From: Pseudoalteromonas sp. H105
GTDB lineage: Bacteria; Pseudomonadota; Gammaproteobacteria; Enterobacterales; Alteromonadaceae
Assembly: GCF_001469215.1 (NCBI RefSeq)
Contig: NZ_LOFH01000002.1
Location: 62,001 to 126,000 of the forward strand
Reading direction: 5' to 3'
DNA length: 64,000 bases
Each line of letters begins with the position of its first letter. Position 1 is the first letter of the stretch. The translations under genes and the position numbers were made by a program. The notes beneath the pieces were generated by a model. The model had not been told where the DNA came from, searched no databases, and saw only the letters and a program-made list of their open reading frames with translations. Below, piece by piece: positions 43,722 to 53,238 of this stretch.

Positions 43722-44561
43722 TCAAGAGGGTTCTTTATTGCGCTCAGCTTTGTGCGATTTATCAACATACATATTTTGGTCTGCGTTATGCAAAATGGTA
43801 TCTGGGTCTTGCTCTGGACAAAGAGGTGCGGTACCAATACTCACACTTACTTGAAACTCTTTCATATCAGCGATGAGGTATTCACGTAGTTCGTTCAGAT
43901 TAGGACTGTCGTCATTACAAAATGCAATGAACTCATCGCCGCCCAGCCGAAAACAATTATGTTGTCTAAACTTAGTCGATAATCGCTTTGCAAAGCTCGT
44001 TAAAATGAGGTCGCCACATTGATGACCGTATTTATCGTTTGCAAACTTAAAGTTATCAAGGTCAAAATAATAAACACGTTGATAATGGCTCTTTAATTGT
44101 TCAAACCGAGTGAAGCATGCTCGGCGGTTGCCAAGCCCAGTAAGTTGATCGTGGTTTGCTTCTTGTTCTAACTGTTGCTGCAGTTTTTGGCTAAGCTGTA
44201 TTTCGTGATTGAGCTTTTTAATCGTCTTACGTTTTTCTAAAATTAGCAGGTACAAGCCCATGCACGTTAACAAAAAGCCAATATTTTTTAATGCCGTGTC
44301 AAACAGTAAAACCGGAAATATTTCGGTATCAACTAAATCATCAAGTAAATCCAAAATTAACCCTGTGCAGTAAACTACCCATGCAGTTATTAATAGTTTA
44401 TTACCTAAGTAAGCATATACTTGTAAAGTCAGAGATACCGAGAGCGCAGCCCAAAAAAGTTCCTCTAAAAGATCCATATCAAACAGATCACTATTGAGTA
44501 AGTGTATGCTACAGACAAGAACAAACAGCCAAATTATTGCCAACCAGTAGGGATGTTTCAT
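43722..44561 (-). CDS. Membrane diguanylate cyclase (GGDEF)
   Basis: A 279-residue protein with an AAGG ribosome site before the ATG. About four membrane helices fill residues 5-105 (WLAIIWLFVLVCSIHLL, NIGFLLTCMGLYLLILE), followed by a short coiled coil (KTIKKLNHEIQLSQKLQQQLEQEA) and a GGDEF domain at about 135-279 with intact LGGDEF. The product-inhibition I-site RxxD is absent (the position reads FRQH), so activity would not be feedback-limited by that route. It makes c-di-GMP. It ends just before or within the start of the BMT5-like gene. Confidence 0.9.
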   Translation of the reverse strand: MKHPYWLAIIWLFVLVCSIHLLNSDLFDMDLLEELFWAALSVSLTLQVYAYLGNKLLITAWVVYCTGLILDLLDDLVDTEIFPVLLFDTALKNIGFLLTCMGLYLLILEKRKTIKKLNHEIQLSQKLQQQLEQEANHDQLTGLGNRRACFTRFEQLKSHYQRVYYFDLDNFKFANDKYGHQCGDLILTSFAKRLSTKFRQHNCFRLGGDEFIAFCNDDSPNLNELREYLIADMKEFQVSVSIGTAPLCPEQDPDTILHNADQNMYVDKSHKAERNKEPS

Positions 44562-44617
44562 TTTATACCTTACGACAACTCATTTGTTTAAGGTATAGCA
44601 GAAAAAGTCAGTGCTCG

Positions 44618-44980
44618 TTAGTTTTCAGTGATTTGATTCTGCACAGCAACGAGTAAAGCGATACGGGTTTTGAGTCCTTCAACGGCGATTTGCTTTAAAA
44701 TTAGATTAAACGTAATCAATACAGCAAATACAATATGAATTGGTCCATGCGTAAAACCCGCTGCGGGGTCAAAAATCATGACACCAAAGAGTAAGAAAAG
44801 AACCACTAACAATATTTCAATTAATTGGTTTGAATAAAACGATAAACGACCTTCACCTTTACGATCTTTTTTTATGTGTATAGCACAGAAAAATGGCAAT
44901 ACTTTAATCTTGAATAAGCCATTTTTTTCGACGTAATTTTCGCCGAGTTGATCGAGTTGTTGGCGCAGTTGATCTATCAT
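44618..44980 (-). CDS. Small membrane protein, unknown
   Basis: A 120-residue protein with a strong AAGGAG ribosome site. A cytoplasmic N-terminus with basic KKDRKGEGRL is followed by two membrane helices (LIEILLVVLFLLFGVMIF and IHIVFAVLITFNLILKQIA) and a short tail. I do not recognise a family. It stands 57 bp from the GGDEF gene. Confidence 0.7.
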   Translation of the reverse strand: MIDQLRQQLDQLGENYVEKNGLFKIKVLPFFCAIHIKKDRKGEGRLSFYSNQLIEILLVVLFLLFGVMIFDPAAGFTHGPIHIVFAVLITFNLILKQIAVEGLKTRIALLVAVQNQITEN

Positions 44981-45044
44981 GAAAGCTCCTTAATTTGAGG
45001 AGGCAGATACTACAACATTCAGCTCTTTAGCACCACCACGGTGT

Positions 45045-45464
45045 TTACTCTGGGTATATGCTCATACCAATCATTAATATGTGGCACACAAAAACGACTG
45101 AGGTTAGGATAAATCGCATTTTTTGGTAGTCAGGGTGATATGTTTTCCACGCTAATGTCGACTTCTCAAAAAGCAGCACCAGCCAAAAACTCGTCGCCAA
45201 CCATGCCAATGTCCATTCAATAGGTAAAAAAGTGAGAAAAGGGATTGGTATAACAGGCGCGACGGCTTTAATTGCGCTGCTGTAACTTTGATTGCCAGCA
45301 TGCCATTGGTTTCCGGCCATAAAAGCTAAAATAGCAATACTGTAAAAGGTAAAAAACTCTAGATTGACTGCATTACTGCCAGCAATTAATGGCCATGCCA
45401 CACACCCAAGAAAGGGCAATAAGCCTAAATAACCAAGTTGGATGTGATTGATAAATTTTTCCAT
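45045..45464 (-). CDS. DUF3429-family membrane protein
   Basis: A 139-residue inner-membrane protein with about four to five helices. The opening HIQLGYLGLLPFLGCVAWPLI and the motif FYSIAILAFMAGNQWHAG match the DUF3429 family as I know it (usually LGYAGLLPF...SFLGGVHWG). AAGGG lies 9-10 bp before the ATG. Function is unknown in the family. Confidence 0.78.
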   Translation of the reverse strand: MEKFINHIQLGYLGLLPFLGCVAWPLIAGSNAVNLEFFTFYSIAILAFMAGNQWHAGNQSYSSAIKAVAPVIPIPFLTFLPIEWTLAWLATSFWLVLLFEKSTLAWKTYHPDYQKMRFILTSVVFVCHILMIGMSIYPE

Positions 45465-45571
45465 TACAGCATACCCTTAATATTCAGTTTGTTTGGCGGC
45501 TATTGTAGCAGCAATCTACATAACAAATTCTATACGAAATGTGCTTCGTAAAAGTTTAATCATAAAAATGG

Positions 45572-45595
45572 ATTGATATAATCTAAACAATCAAT
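45572..45595. promoter_or_regulatory. Inverted repeat upstream of ahpC, possible redox-regulator site
   Basis: ATTGAT at 45572-45577 and ATCAAT at 45590-45595 form an inverted repeat about 90 bp upstream of ahpC. OxyR is the usual regulator of ahpC, but this sequence matches the OxyR consensus only partly. Confidence 0.3.
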
Positions 45596-45686
45596 TTTAT
45601 TTAATTTTTCAATGGCTCTATTGTATGTACCAAGCCAACGCGACGAACTGCGTTGTTTATACTTTTAAATACCAATGAGGAATACT

Positions 45687-46256
45687 ATGAGCACTTCATT
45701 AATTAACACAAAACTACAGCCTTTCAATGCAACAGCATACCACAATGGTGACTTCGTTGAGCTAAGCGAACAAGATGTTTTAGGTAAGTGGTCTATCTTC
45801 TTTTTCTACCCTGCGGATTTTACCTTTGTGTGTCCAACAGAATTAGGTGACTTAGCGGATTATTATGCACAACTTCAAGAAATGGGCGTAGAAGTCTATT
45901 CAGTATCAACGGATACACACTTTACTCACAAAGCATGGCACGATACGTCAGACACAATCGGTAAAATTACGTACCCAATGATTGGCGACCCAACGGGTCG
46001 TATCACTCGCAGCTTTGGCGTAATGATCGAAGAAGAAGGTTTAGCACTTCGTGGTACTTTTGTAATGAACCCTGAGGGTGAAATCAAAGTAATCGAAACT
46101 CACGATTTAGGTATTGGCCGTAGCGCTAAAGAGTTAGTGCGTAAAGTGCAAGCTGCACAATACATCGCAACGCATGATGGTGAAGTATGCCCAGCTTCTT
46201 GGCAGCCTGGTGAAGAAACGCTTGCTCCTTCACTTGATTTAGTTGGCAAAATCTAA
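45687..46256 (+). CDS. ahpC: Alkyl hydroperoxide reductase C (2-Cys peroxiredoxin)
   Basis: A 189-residue peroxiredoxin. The ATG at 45687 follows a TGAGGAA ribosome site; the in-frame ATG at 45675 is upstream of it. The peroxidatic Cys49 is in DFTFVCPTEL and the resolving Cys168 in GEVCPASW, close to E. coli numbering (47 and 166). It reduces peroxides in the cytoplasm with AhpF, encoded 151 bp downstream. Confidence 0.97.
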   Translation: MSTSLINTKLQPFNATAYHNGDFVELSEQDVLGKWSIFFFYPADFTFVCPTELGDLADYYAQLQEMGVEVYSVSTDTHFTHKAWHDTSDTIGKITYPMIGDPTGRITRSFGVMIEEEGLALRGTFVMNPEGEIKVIETHDLGIGRSAKELVRKVQAAQYIATHDGEVCPASWQPGEETLAPSLDLVGKI

Positions 46257-46278
46257 CGCAGATTTGCCCATTTCGATT

Positions 46279-46296
46279 AGGGCAGTTAGCTGCCCT
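46279..46296 (+). terminator. Stem-loop between ahpC and ahpF
   Basis: AGGGCAG and CTGCCCT form a 7-bp stem with a 4-nt loop, 23 bp after ahpC. There is no T-run, so it probably attenuates or stabilises rather than fully ends the transcript, which would give more AhpC than AhpF. Confidence 0.5.
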
Positions 46297-46407
46297 TAAA
46301 CCATTAGCAATTGCTATTGGTACTTCCTGTGTTTGTAGCGTTTATTAAGCACATCCACTACCAAACGCGGGAGGTTTGCTGTTCAAATTTCCACTAAAGG
46401 TTAAGCC

Positions 46408-47991
46408 ATGTTAGATAGCAATATAAAAAACCAATTGAAGAGCCATTTTGAATCGCTGACTCAACCTGTTGAGCTGCTTATTGCCTTGGATAACAGCAAA
46501 AAATCAGCAGAAGTTGAAAGTTTAGCTAACGATTTAGCATCATTAAGCGAAAAATTGACGGTAATTAACAACCCAGATAGCAGCGTACGTCGCCCGTCTA
46601 TGGTTGTTCACTCATCGGTCAAAAATACCCATATTACGTTTGCAGGCGTACCGATGGGACACGAATTTACAAGTTTAGTGTTGGCGCTTTTACATACTGG
46701 CGGGCATGCAAGTAAAGCAAAAAGCGAAGACATTGAACAAATACAATCACTTGATCAAGAACTTAATTTTGAGATTTACATTAGCTTGAGTTGCCAAACC
46801 TGCCCGCAAGTAGTGCAGGCACTAAATACAATGGCCGCGGCTAATAGCAAAATTAAAGCGACAATGATTGATGGTGCACTGTTTCAACAGGAAGTAGAAG
46901 AGCGCAATATTTTAGCCGTACCGGCTGTTTATTTAAATGGTGAACCATTTAGCCAAGGTGCATTAAGCTTAACGGACATATTAAATAAAGTTGATAGTAA
47001 AGGGGCTGCGCGTCAAGCTGCGGCACTTAGCGAAAAAGACGAATTTGACGTATTAGTAGTCGGTGGCGGACCTGCCGGTGCATCAGCTGCTATTTATTCT
47101 GCACGTAAAGGGTTAAATACCGGTATTGTTGCAGAGCGATTTGGCGGGCAAGTTGCCGATACACTTGGCATTGAAAACTTTATCTCTGTTAAAGCCACTG
47201 AAGGGCCAAAGCTTGTTGCCCAGCTTGAAGAGCATGTGAAAGAGTACGATGTTGATGTAATGCATAATCAACGTGCTGCCGGGCTTGATCGCGTTAATAA
47301 AAAATACGAAATTACGCTTGAAAACGGGGCTACTTTAAAGGCCAAATCGCTTGTTTTAGCAACCGGTGCACGCTGGCGCGAAATGAACGTACCCGGTGAA
47401 CAAGCGTATCGCGGACATGGTGTAGCATACTGCCCGCATTGTGACGGCCCTTTATTTAAAGGTAAGCCTGTTGCTGTCATTGGTGGTGGTAACTCTGGCA
47501 TTGAAGCTGCAATCGATTTAGCAAACATTGTCGAGCATGTAACGGTACTTGAGTTTGCAGATACATTACGCGCCGATGAAGTACTTATTCGCAAAGCAAA
47601 CAGTTTGAATAATATTACTATTATTAAAAACGCCCAAACTACAGAAGTACTTGGCGATGGTAAAAAGGTAACAGGGCTTACTTACACAGACCGAGCTACA
47701 GGTGACAGTAAAGCACTCGAGATTGCCGGTATTTTTGTGCAAATAGGGCTAATACCCAACACGGAATGGTTACAAAAAACCGATATTGAGCTTAGTAAAT
47801 TTGGTGAAATTTTGATTGACGCAAAAGGTGCTACCTCATTACCAGGTGTTTATGGCGCAGGTGATGCAACGAACACTCCATTTAAGCAAATTATCATTGC
47901 CATGGGGAGCGGTGCAACAGCCAGTTTAGGTGCTTTTGATTACTTAATTCGCAACAGTGAAGAAAGCGAGCAAGACAAAACAGCTGCTTAA
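46408..47991 (+). CDS. ahpF: Alkyl hydroperoxide reductase F (NADH:peroxiredoxin reductase)
   Basis: A 527-residue flavoprotein. The N-terminal tandem thioredoxin-fold domain has CQTC (Cys129, Cys132), followed by the FAD-binding [12 protein letters not shown] (217-228) and the active-site disulfide CPHC (Cys342, Cys345), then an NAD-binding domain [10 protein letters not shown] and a closing [12 protein letters not shown]. All redox cysteines are kept and the length is standard. It passes electrons from NADH to AhpC. Confidence 0.97.
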   Translation: MLDSNIKNQLKSHFESLTQPVELLIALDNSKKSAEVESLANDLASLSEKLTVINNPDSSVRRPSMVVHSSVKNTHITFAGVPMGHEFTSLVLALLHTGGHASKAKSEDIEQIQSLDQELNFEIYISLSCQTCPQVVQALNTMAAANSKIKATMIDGALFQQEVEERNILAVPAVYLNGEPFSQGALSLTDILNKVDSKGAARQAAALSEKDEFDVLVVGGGPAGASAAIYSARKGLNTGIVAERFGGQVADTLGIENFISVKATEGPKLVAQLEEHVKEYDVDVMHNQRAAGLDRVNKKYEITLENGATLKAKSLVLATGARWREMNVPGEQAYRGHGVAYCPHCDGPLFKGKPVAVIGGGNSGIEAAIDLANIVEHVTVLEFADTLRADEVLIRKANSLNNITIIKNAQTTEVLGDGKKVTGLTYTDRATGDSKALEIAGIFVQIGLIPNTEWLQKTDIELSKFGEILIDAKGATSLPGVYGAGDATNTPFKQIIIAMGSGATASLGAFDYLIRNSEESEQDKTAA

Positions 47992-48049
47992 TGCGCAGCA
48001 CTCTCTCTTGATATAACAGCAAGATACACCCAAAGCTGTTTGTTAACCC

Positions 48050-48078
48050 AAGCCGCCCTCTCCAAAGGCGGCTTTTTT
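48050..48078 (+). terminator. Rho-independent terminator of ahpF
   Basis: AAGCCGCC (48050-48057) pairs with GGCGGCTT (48067-48074) over a 9-nt loop and runs into six T. Confidence 0.9.
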
Positions 48079-48127
48079 ATGTGCTGTATAGGGACCTTAT
48101 GGTATATTTGTGAAAAAGGAGAGCGCA

Positions 48128-48532
48128 ATGTATCAAGGTAGTTGTTTGTGTAAAAGAGTAGCAATAGAAGTCAATGGCCCAATAAGCAGCATTATCCATT
48201 GCCATTGTTCGTTATGCCGAAAGTCTAGCGGCACTGCATTTGCTACAAATGGGTTTATTAACCGTGAAGACTTCACTGTCACCCGAGGGGTTAAAAACCT
48301 TTCGGCGTTTGAATTTAAACCAGGGCGAATTCGTCATTTTTGTTTATCTTGCGGCAGCCCTGTTTACAGTGAAAACACGGATGATATATCAAGGTTAAGG
48401 CTACGTTTAGGGATACTCGACACTGACATAGAAGAGCGACCTATTAGTCATAATTTTTGCAGCTCAAAAGCCAATTGGGAAGAATTCGGAAATAAATTGC
48501 CTCATTACGATGGTTTTGAACCTAGCCGGTAG
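48128..48532 (+). CDS. GFA/CENP-V-family zinc protein
   Basis: A 134-residue protein of the glutathione-dependent formaldehyde-activating enzyme-like family. The ATG at 48128 follows AAGGAG; the GTG at 48110 does not. Zinc ligands are in place: CxC (Cys6, Cys8), HCHCSLC (Cys25, 27, 30) and CLSC (Cys72, 75). The family binds zinc, and most members lack proven formaldehyde activity. It is monocistronic, just after the ahpF terminator. Confidence 0.9.
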   Translation: MYQGSCLCKRVAIEVNGPISSIIHCHCSLCRKSSGTAFATNGFINREDFTVTRGVKNLSAFEFKPGRIRHFCLSCGSPVYSENTDDISRLRLRLGILDTDIEERPISHNFCSSKANWEEFGNKLPHYDGFEPSR

Positions 48533-48554
48533 GTGTTTGCTTCTATGAATTGAG

Positions 48555-49025
48555 TTACTGGTATTTAGCAGCACTGATAAATTCATCGAAGCTTTCACAC
48601 CATACAATAACGGTATTGAATTTTTTTATATCAACATCTTGAGGTATTTTTACTAAAAAGTTGTCAAATGTATTAACACTTGCAACGCGTGTAAAGGTAC
48701 CTTTGTAGGCTAAAAAGTCAGCTTCGTTGTCAATGAAGCGATTAGCTAAGTACACATGGTAATCCGGTCCTGGGCTCAGTTTTCCTTCAAATGAAATAAG
48801 ATCGCTTGTTAATCTTACATCACCAACACCATAGTGAAAGGCATCAGAACCCGGCAAATTTTTAATGAAGTTACCATGATATGAAGCGCGTTGAGCGTGG
48901 CTTTCAAGTGCTTGTGCACTTGGTGATGGTGGGGCTGTTAAAATTGGCAGCATATACATGCCTGCTGCAAATCCGATAATAAAAACGCCAATATAACTCA
49001 CGGCCCTAAGTAAATGTTTAAGCAT
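48555..49025 (-). CDS. DM13-domain protein, membrane-anchored
   Basis: A 156-residue protein. An N-terminal membrane anchor or signal (YIGVFIIGFAAGMYMLPIL) is followed by a single DM13 domain at about 48-156 (the segments YHGNFIKNLPGSDAFHYG, LSPGPDYHVYLAN, and the end VIVWCESFDEFISAAKY with the conserved WC-F pattern). DM13 domains are proposed to take part in redox or electron-transfer chemistry through the conserved Cys. It is 9 bp downstream of a solute-binding protein gene, so they are co-transcribed. Confidence 0.85.
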   Translation of the reverse strand: MLKHLLRAVSYIGVFIIGFAAGMYMLPILTAPPSPSAQALESHAQRASYHGNFIKNLPGSDAFHYGVGDVRLTSDLISFEGKLSPGPDYHVYLANRFIDNEADFLAYKGTFTRVASVNTFDNFLVKIPQDVDIKKFNTVIVWCESFDEFISAAKYQ

Positions 49026-49034
49026 CGTATGCCC

Positions 49035-49841
49035 TTATTTCAAGTGAAATACTTTTTTAAATGGGAGATTCAAACCTTGCTCAGGTCCACCTATATATTG
49101 TTGGTAAAGTCTCTCAAACTCACCACTTTTGCGAATTTTTTGCAAGCCGTTGTCTAATAAATTAATGAGTTGCTGGTTACTTTTATGGGAGTAAAAGTGA
49201 TAATGATTTGAATATTGCAGCATAATGGTCGGTTCAATAACTAGGTCTTTATATGGCTGTTTTGATGTTTCAGCTTTTATAGCAGAAACAGAGCGTGGGA
49301 AGTAATCAGCTAAGCCTGCGGCTAGCAATTTAAGCATAACATCATAATCATGTTCGCCATTCACTGTTAGGCCATTGCGTATTAGAACATCGTAATCAGA
49401 CCAAGTTTGTTTTTGCAAAGCGACAAGTGGTTTTAGCTCATCCAGTGAATTAATATTTTCAAAGCGATGCAATTGAGACTTATGGATCATCAATAATCGT
49501 TTTCCGTGCAACCCTTTGTATAGCGGCATGGATGTTTTTATTAATGACGGTTGGCTTGTGGGAGCAATTGAAAGCCACACTAAGTTAATGCTGTTCGGTT
49601 TACTTAGCTCTTCTGTCGCTCTTTTTTTATTCATTGGGATGGTAGAGTAAGTGAACGTAACGCGTTTATTTTCAGCAGCCAAGCTAGCTGTTAGTAAAGC
49701 ATGCATATAACTATTTTTTGGCGAATTGAAACTATGCGGAGTGGCTAAATGTAAGTTAATGATAGAGTCATTAGCGAATACATTGAATGTTTGTAATAGC
49801 AGTACAATAGATAGCCATGTTATTTTGTAGTGTAAGCACAT
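49035..49841 (-). CDS. Periplasmic SBP_bac_3-like solute-binding protein
   Basis: A 268-residue exported protein with a signal peptide ending in NVFA. The C-terminal half has the family signature LLDNGLQKIRKSGEFERLYQQYIGG, typical of amino-acid-type (family 3) binding proteins. No ABC permease or ATPase is adjacent, so it may act as a sensor-type orphan or serve a remote transporter. It is in operon with the DM13 gene. Confidence 0.8.
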   Translation of the reverse strand: MCLHYKITWLSIVLLLQTFNVFANDSIINLHLATPHSFNSPKNSYMHALLTASLAAENKRVTFTYSTIPMNKKRATEELSKPNSINLVWLSIAPTSQPSLIKTSMPLYKGLHGKRLLMIHKSQLHRFENINSLDELKPLVALQKQTWSDYDVLIRNGLTVNGEHDYDVMLKLLAAGLADYFPRSVSAIKAETSKQPYKDLVIEPTIMLQYSNHYHFYSHKSNQQLINLLDNGLQKIRKSGEFERLYQQYIGGPEQGLNLPFKKVFHLK

Positions 49842-49970
49842 GCGGAAAATTTACTCATCAATAATATCAGTTATTATAACCAACCCTATGTAATAGTAAT
49901 CATTATAGGTCAAAAACACACGCTATACGCGCACTGACATGATATGAAAGTGGGTTTGTGTAAAATATAC

Positions 49971-50411
49971 TTACTTATGTGTGTTGTTTAGCTGCTGATA
50001 TATATCAGCGACGCGAACTTCCATCATTGTTTCAGGAGCGGTTAAAGGCGTAAAACCAAATTGCTGATACAAGGTATGTGCATCAGCAGTTGCTAAACAA
50101 AAGCGGCGTAAGTTTTGTAGTCTCGGGTGAGACATGATTTCTGTGAGTAATAGTTTGCTTAACCCTTGCCCCCTGTGTGCTTGTAGAATGAACACGTCTG
50201 CTAGATAGCCAAATGTTGCAAAGTCAGAAATAACTCTCGCAAAACCAACTTGTTCACCTTGCTCATCATACACACCAAAACACAAAGAGTTCTGTATAGC
50301 CCTAAGCATAATCTCAATGGGAATCCCTTTCGCCCAATATGTGCCACTAATGAACTCATGTATGAGCTCAATATTTAAGCGTGATTTTTGACAGCTGACT
50401 TGATAGTTCAT
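49971..50411 (-). CDS. GNAT-family N-acetyltransferase
   Basis: A 146-residue acetyltransferase of the GNAT superfamily. The acetyl-CoA pyrophosphate loop is RGQGLSKLL in FILQAHRGQGLSKLLLTEIM, and the FGYLADVFI strand and QQFGFTPL end are typical. The substrate is unknown. It overlaps the patatin-like gene by 4 bp. Confidence 0.9.
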   Translation of the reverse strand: MNYQVSCQKSRLNIELIHEFISGTYWAKGIPIEIMLRAIQNSLCFGVYDEQGEQVGFARVISDFATFGYLADVFILQAHRGQGLSKLLLTEIMSHPRLQNLRRFCLATADAHTLYQQFGFTPLTAPETMMEVRVADIYQQLNNTHK

Positions 50412-51289
50412 TGCTTTGGGTGGCCTTTTGTTACTTTGACTAAGGAAGAGCCTTGGGTTTGACTAAAGTAGTGTTCACTTGCGTTTATTCCCATCTGATA
50501 ACCCTCAGCAAGCTTCTTCATGTCCGTAGTCATTCGGCCCACTTTAAAATCACATGGTGGCGCTATAATATGTATTTTACAATCTGAGGGTGGCGTGTTT
50601 ATAAAATCAATACTTTCATTGTAATCTTCTGCACGTTTGAGGGATGCTTTGGCAAGTTCTGGGTGTTTTTTGTAAAGTGTTTTAGTAAACCAAGACGATT
50701 TTTTTCTCTTTTTTCGATAACCCAGAGGTTGAGACAAAATCACTGTTATCTCTGTTGCGCCCATTTGGTATGCCTTGCGAACAGGGATTGAGTCAGCCAC
50801 TCCGCCGTCAGTCATTTTAATTCCATCTATTACGGGATAATCTCTGTATGCAATAGGTATAGCACATGACGCTTTGAGTTGCTGCTCGAGTCCCTCTTTT
50901 GTGGCTTTTAAGTAATGTGCTTGGCCAGAGTTAATAGACGTGGCTACAATGTAAAATTCACACTTTTGTTGACTGAATATGGTCAAGTCTAACCGTATAT
51001 CTGCAATCGTTTGCTGCCACAGCCAGTCGAGATCAAATAGGTGCCCACCAGTTAAAAATCGTGGCAAACTAATAAACTCTGGCCGACATGAATAGTCTGT
51101 GATGACAGTGTGATTACGCTTAGGCTGTTTACATAAATAAGCCGCGATGTTTGTCGCCCCAGCAGATACGCCAAAACATTGATTGAAAGGCTGATAATGG
51201 GCACTTAAAAAGCCATCTAATACGCCCGTTGCAAAAATACCTCGCATAGCGCCACCTTCGACGACTAGAGCATGGCTTGACTGACTCAT
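50408..51289 (-). CDS. Patatin-like phospholipase (YjjU type)
   Basis: A 293-residue lipid acyl hydrolase. The oxyanion stretch is EGGAMRG (11-17), the nucleophile elbow is GVSAG (Ser42), and the Asp of the dyad is in DGG (Asp161). No signal peptide is seen, so it is cytoplasmic. The layout resembles E. coli YjjU. It is translationally coupled to a GNAT gene. Confidence 0.9.
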   Translation of the reverse strand: MSQSSHALVVEGGAMRGIFATGVLDGFLSAHYQPFNQCFGVSAGATNIAAYLCKQPKRNHTVITDYSCRPEFISLPRFLTGGHLFDLDWLWQQTIADIRLDLTIFSQQKCEFYIVATSINSGQAHYLKATKEGLEQQLKASCAIPIAYRDYPVIDGIKMTDGGVADSIPVRKAYQMGATEITVILSQPLGYRKKRKKSSWFTKTLYKKHPELAKASLKRAEDYNESIDFINTPPSDCKIHIIAPPCDFKVGRMTTDMKKLAEGYQMGINASEHYFSQTQGSSLVKVTKGHPKQ

Positions 51290-51632
51290 AACAGCTCCAA
51301 TTTATCTTTTATACGCTTTAACTTTATGACAATACTAATCTTATTTAGGATACGCAAGCACCATTTTTAGCGTTATCTTTATGCTATTAATAGGCATTCA
51401 CTCACTACATAAATAAGATAATACCATTATTCTGGCTTGGCTATATCGTTGTGTGCTATTCATTTAAGTTGTTTACTTGATGAAAACGGCGGGCTTATTA
51501 AATTCTTATTGCTGTATTTTATGGCATCTGCAACGTTAGTCTGTCTGGTTTAAGTTGCATTGTTAAAGTGATGGCTAAGTGGCGTGAACATACATCCATG
51601 CCACTTGTTTGTTTGAGCCGAGATAATAGGTG
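51290..51632. other. Intergenic stretch with one hairpin
   Basis: About 340 bp without a gene. Near the nfeD end, AAGTGGCGTG (51577-51586) can pair with CATGCCACTT (51597-51606), a 10-bp stem with one G-T pair. It may be the nfeD terminator, though the T-run is poor. Confidence 0.45.
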
Positions 51633-52088
51633 TTAGATTGCTTCAACCCACATTACACCGACTTCTTTTTTTATTACCTTTACATGGGTACCTGCACATA
51701 ATGGCTGATGACTTTTTAATTTCCAATCGATGCCTGAATAGGCATGTGTCGTTAAGCCTAAATCATTCACGTCTGCTTTAATGATAAAATCAAGTTCTGC
51801 AAAGTCACTTTTCACTTCTTTATTATCTACATTGTCTTGCATGCGCTTTAATGGCTTCCACAATAAAATGGCACACGCTGATGTGATTAGGGTATTGCTC
51901 CAAAGGGCGGTTGTCATGGATGCTTCAAGTAAACCAACATTCATCATTAAGCCTGTTGAAAACAATGAAATGCCTAAAAAAAGCAGTATAAATGTAGATA
52001 GGCCAAGCACAGCTACTTCTATGATTAAGGCTATTACACCAATAATCATCAACGCTTCGGGTAAATTATTAACAATAAACTCCATCAC
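51633..52088 (-). CDS. NfeD-like membrane protein
   Basis: A 151-residue protein with two or three N-terminal helices (ALMIIGVIALIIEVAVLGLSTFILLFLGISLF) and a C-terminal OB-fold-like NfeD domain (GIDWKLKSHQPLCAGTHVKVIKKEVGVMWVEAI). It is 13 bp downstream of a stomatin/SPFH gene, the classic partnership. Together they are thought to act in membrane microdomain quality control. Confidence 0.88.
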   Translation of the reverse strand: MMEFIVNNLPEALMIIGVIALIIEVAVLGLSTFILLFLGISLFSTGLMMNVGLLEASMTTALWSNTLITSACAILLWKPLKRMQDNVDNKEVKSDFAELDFIIKADVNDLGLTTHAYSGIDWKLKSHQPLCAGTHVKVIKKEVGVMWVEAI

Positions 52089-52101
52089 TTACTCCACGGT
52101 G

Positions 52102-53055
52102 TTAGCTTTTTTGCTTTAGGTTTAATGAGTTGATAATAGACATACCTTGCGCAACGAGCGAGCTTGCGTCAGTGCCACTATCAGGCAATAAAACCACCGA
52201 TGATTCACGTGCAATGGCCTCTTTTGCTGCAATTGCTTTAGTTGCTAAATCAAGTTGAATCGCTTTTTGACCTTCTTCAGTATCTGCAGCTTCACCCACT
52301 TTTCTCAGTGCATCAGCTTGAGCTTCTGCCACGGCAATAATGGCTTTAGCTTCACCTTCTGCACGTAAAATTTGTTCGGCTTTGTCTGCTTCTGCGGCAA
52401 GAACCTGCGCTTGTTTTTTACCTTCAGCCACATTGATATTTGCTTGGCGGTCACCTTCTGATTCTAAAATCTGTGCTCGCTTAACACGTTCAGCTTTCAT
52501 TTGTGCTTCCATGGCTTCCATAACCGATTGTGGTGGCACAATGTCTTTAATCTCGTAACGTAATACCTGGATACCCCATGGCTCTGCAGCTTGGTTGATT
52601 GCAGTGACGATATTGGTATTCAGCAAATCACGTTCTTCAAATGTTTTATCCAGTTCCATTTTACCCAGCTCTGAGCGCATAGTAGTTTGCGAAAGCTGAG
52701 TGACTGCGAATACATAATCATCTACGCCATAAGTCGCTTTGTAAGGGTCTAATACTCGAAAATACAGTACACCATCTACAATAAGTGAGATGTTATCTTT
52801 CGTAATTGCAGATTGAGATGGCACATCTTGGGCTTGTTCTTTTAAGCTACGATCGGCTGCAATTCTATCAACAAATGGAACAATGAAATTTAGGCCAGCT
52901 TCTTTTGTTGATTGATATTTACCAAAGCGTTCAATTAGCCAGGCTCGGTTTTGAGGAACAAACTTAACACTACTTTTCAGTAGGACTAAAACGAAAATCA
53001 GTAAAAACGCTTCAACAGTGAAAACCATGTTGATAATTTGTGTGATTGGATCCAT
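52102..53055 (-). CDS. qmcA: SPFH/stomatin-like protein QmcA
   Basis: A 317-residue band-7 protein. An N-terminal membrane helix (EAFLLIFVLVLLKSS) is followed by the SPFH domain (VPQNRAWLIERFGKYQSTKEAGLNFIVPF) and a long helical Ala/Glu region (RAQILESEGDRQANINVAEGKKQ and following). It closely follows the QmcA/paraslipin pattern. It is upstream of nfeD in one operon. Confidence 0.9.
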   Translation of the reverse strand: MDPITQIINMVFTVEAFLLIFVLVLLKSSVKFVPQNRAWLIERFGKYQSTKEAGLNFIVPFVDRIAADRSLKEQAQDVPSQSAITKDNISLIVDGVLYFRVLDPYKATYGVDDYVFAVTQLSQTTMRSELGKMELDKTFEERDLLNTNIVTAINQAAEPWGIQVLRYEIKDIVPPQSVMEAMEAQMKAERVKRAQILESEGDRQANINVAEGKKQAQVLAAEADKAEQILRAEGEAKAIIAVAEAQADALRKVGEAADTEEGQKAIQLDLATKAIAAKEAIARESSVVLLPDSGTDASSLVAQGMSIINSLNLKQKS

Positions 53056-53238
53056 AAATACTCTCCTTAGAATATGATATTGTTACTGTGCTTGTTTGTT
53101 AATTATGTACAAATGTAACGCTTTCCACATTACCACCACTGTTGTAATTCGACTAGTAAAACCTGACTTATACGCTGTAATCAAAGGGCGCACTTGTTGC
53201 TGACGGATTTGGATTGTTGGCGTTAGGGCTCTCTGGTA

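Noticed and set aside
45572..45595. Confident OxyR box before ahpC
   Set aside because: The inverted repeat is real but matches only part of the OxyR consensus, so it is kept as a weak regulatory site only.
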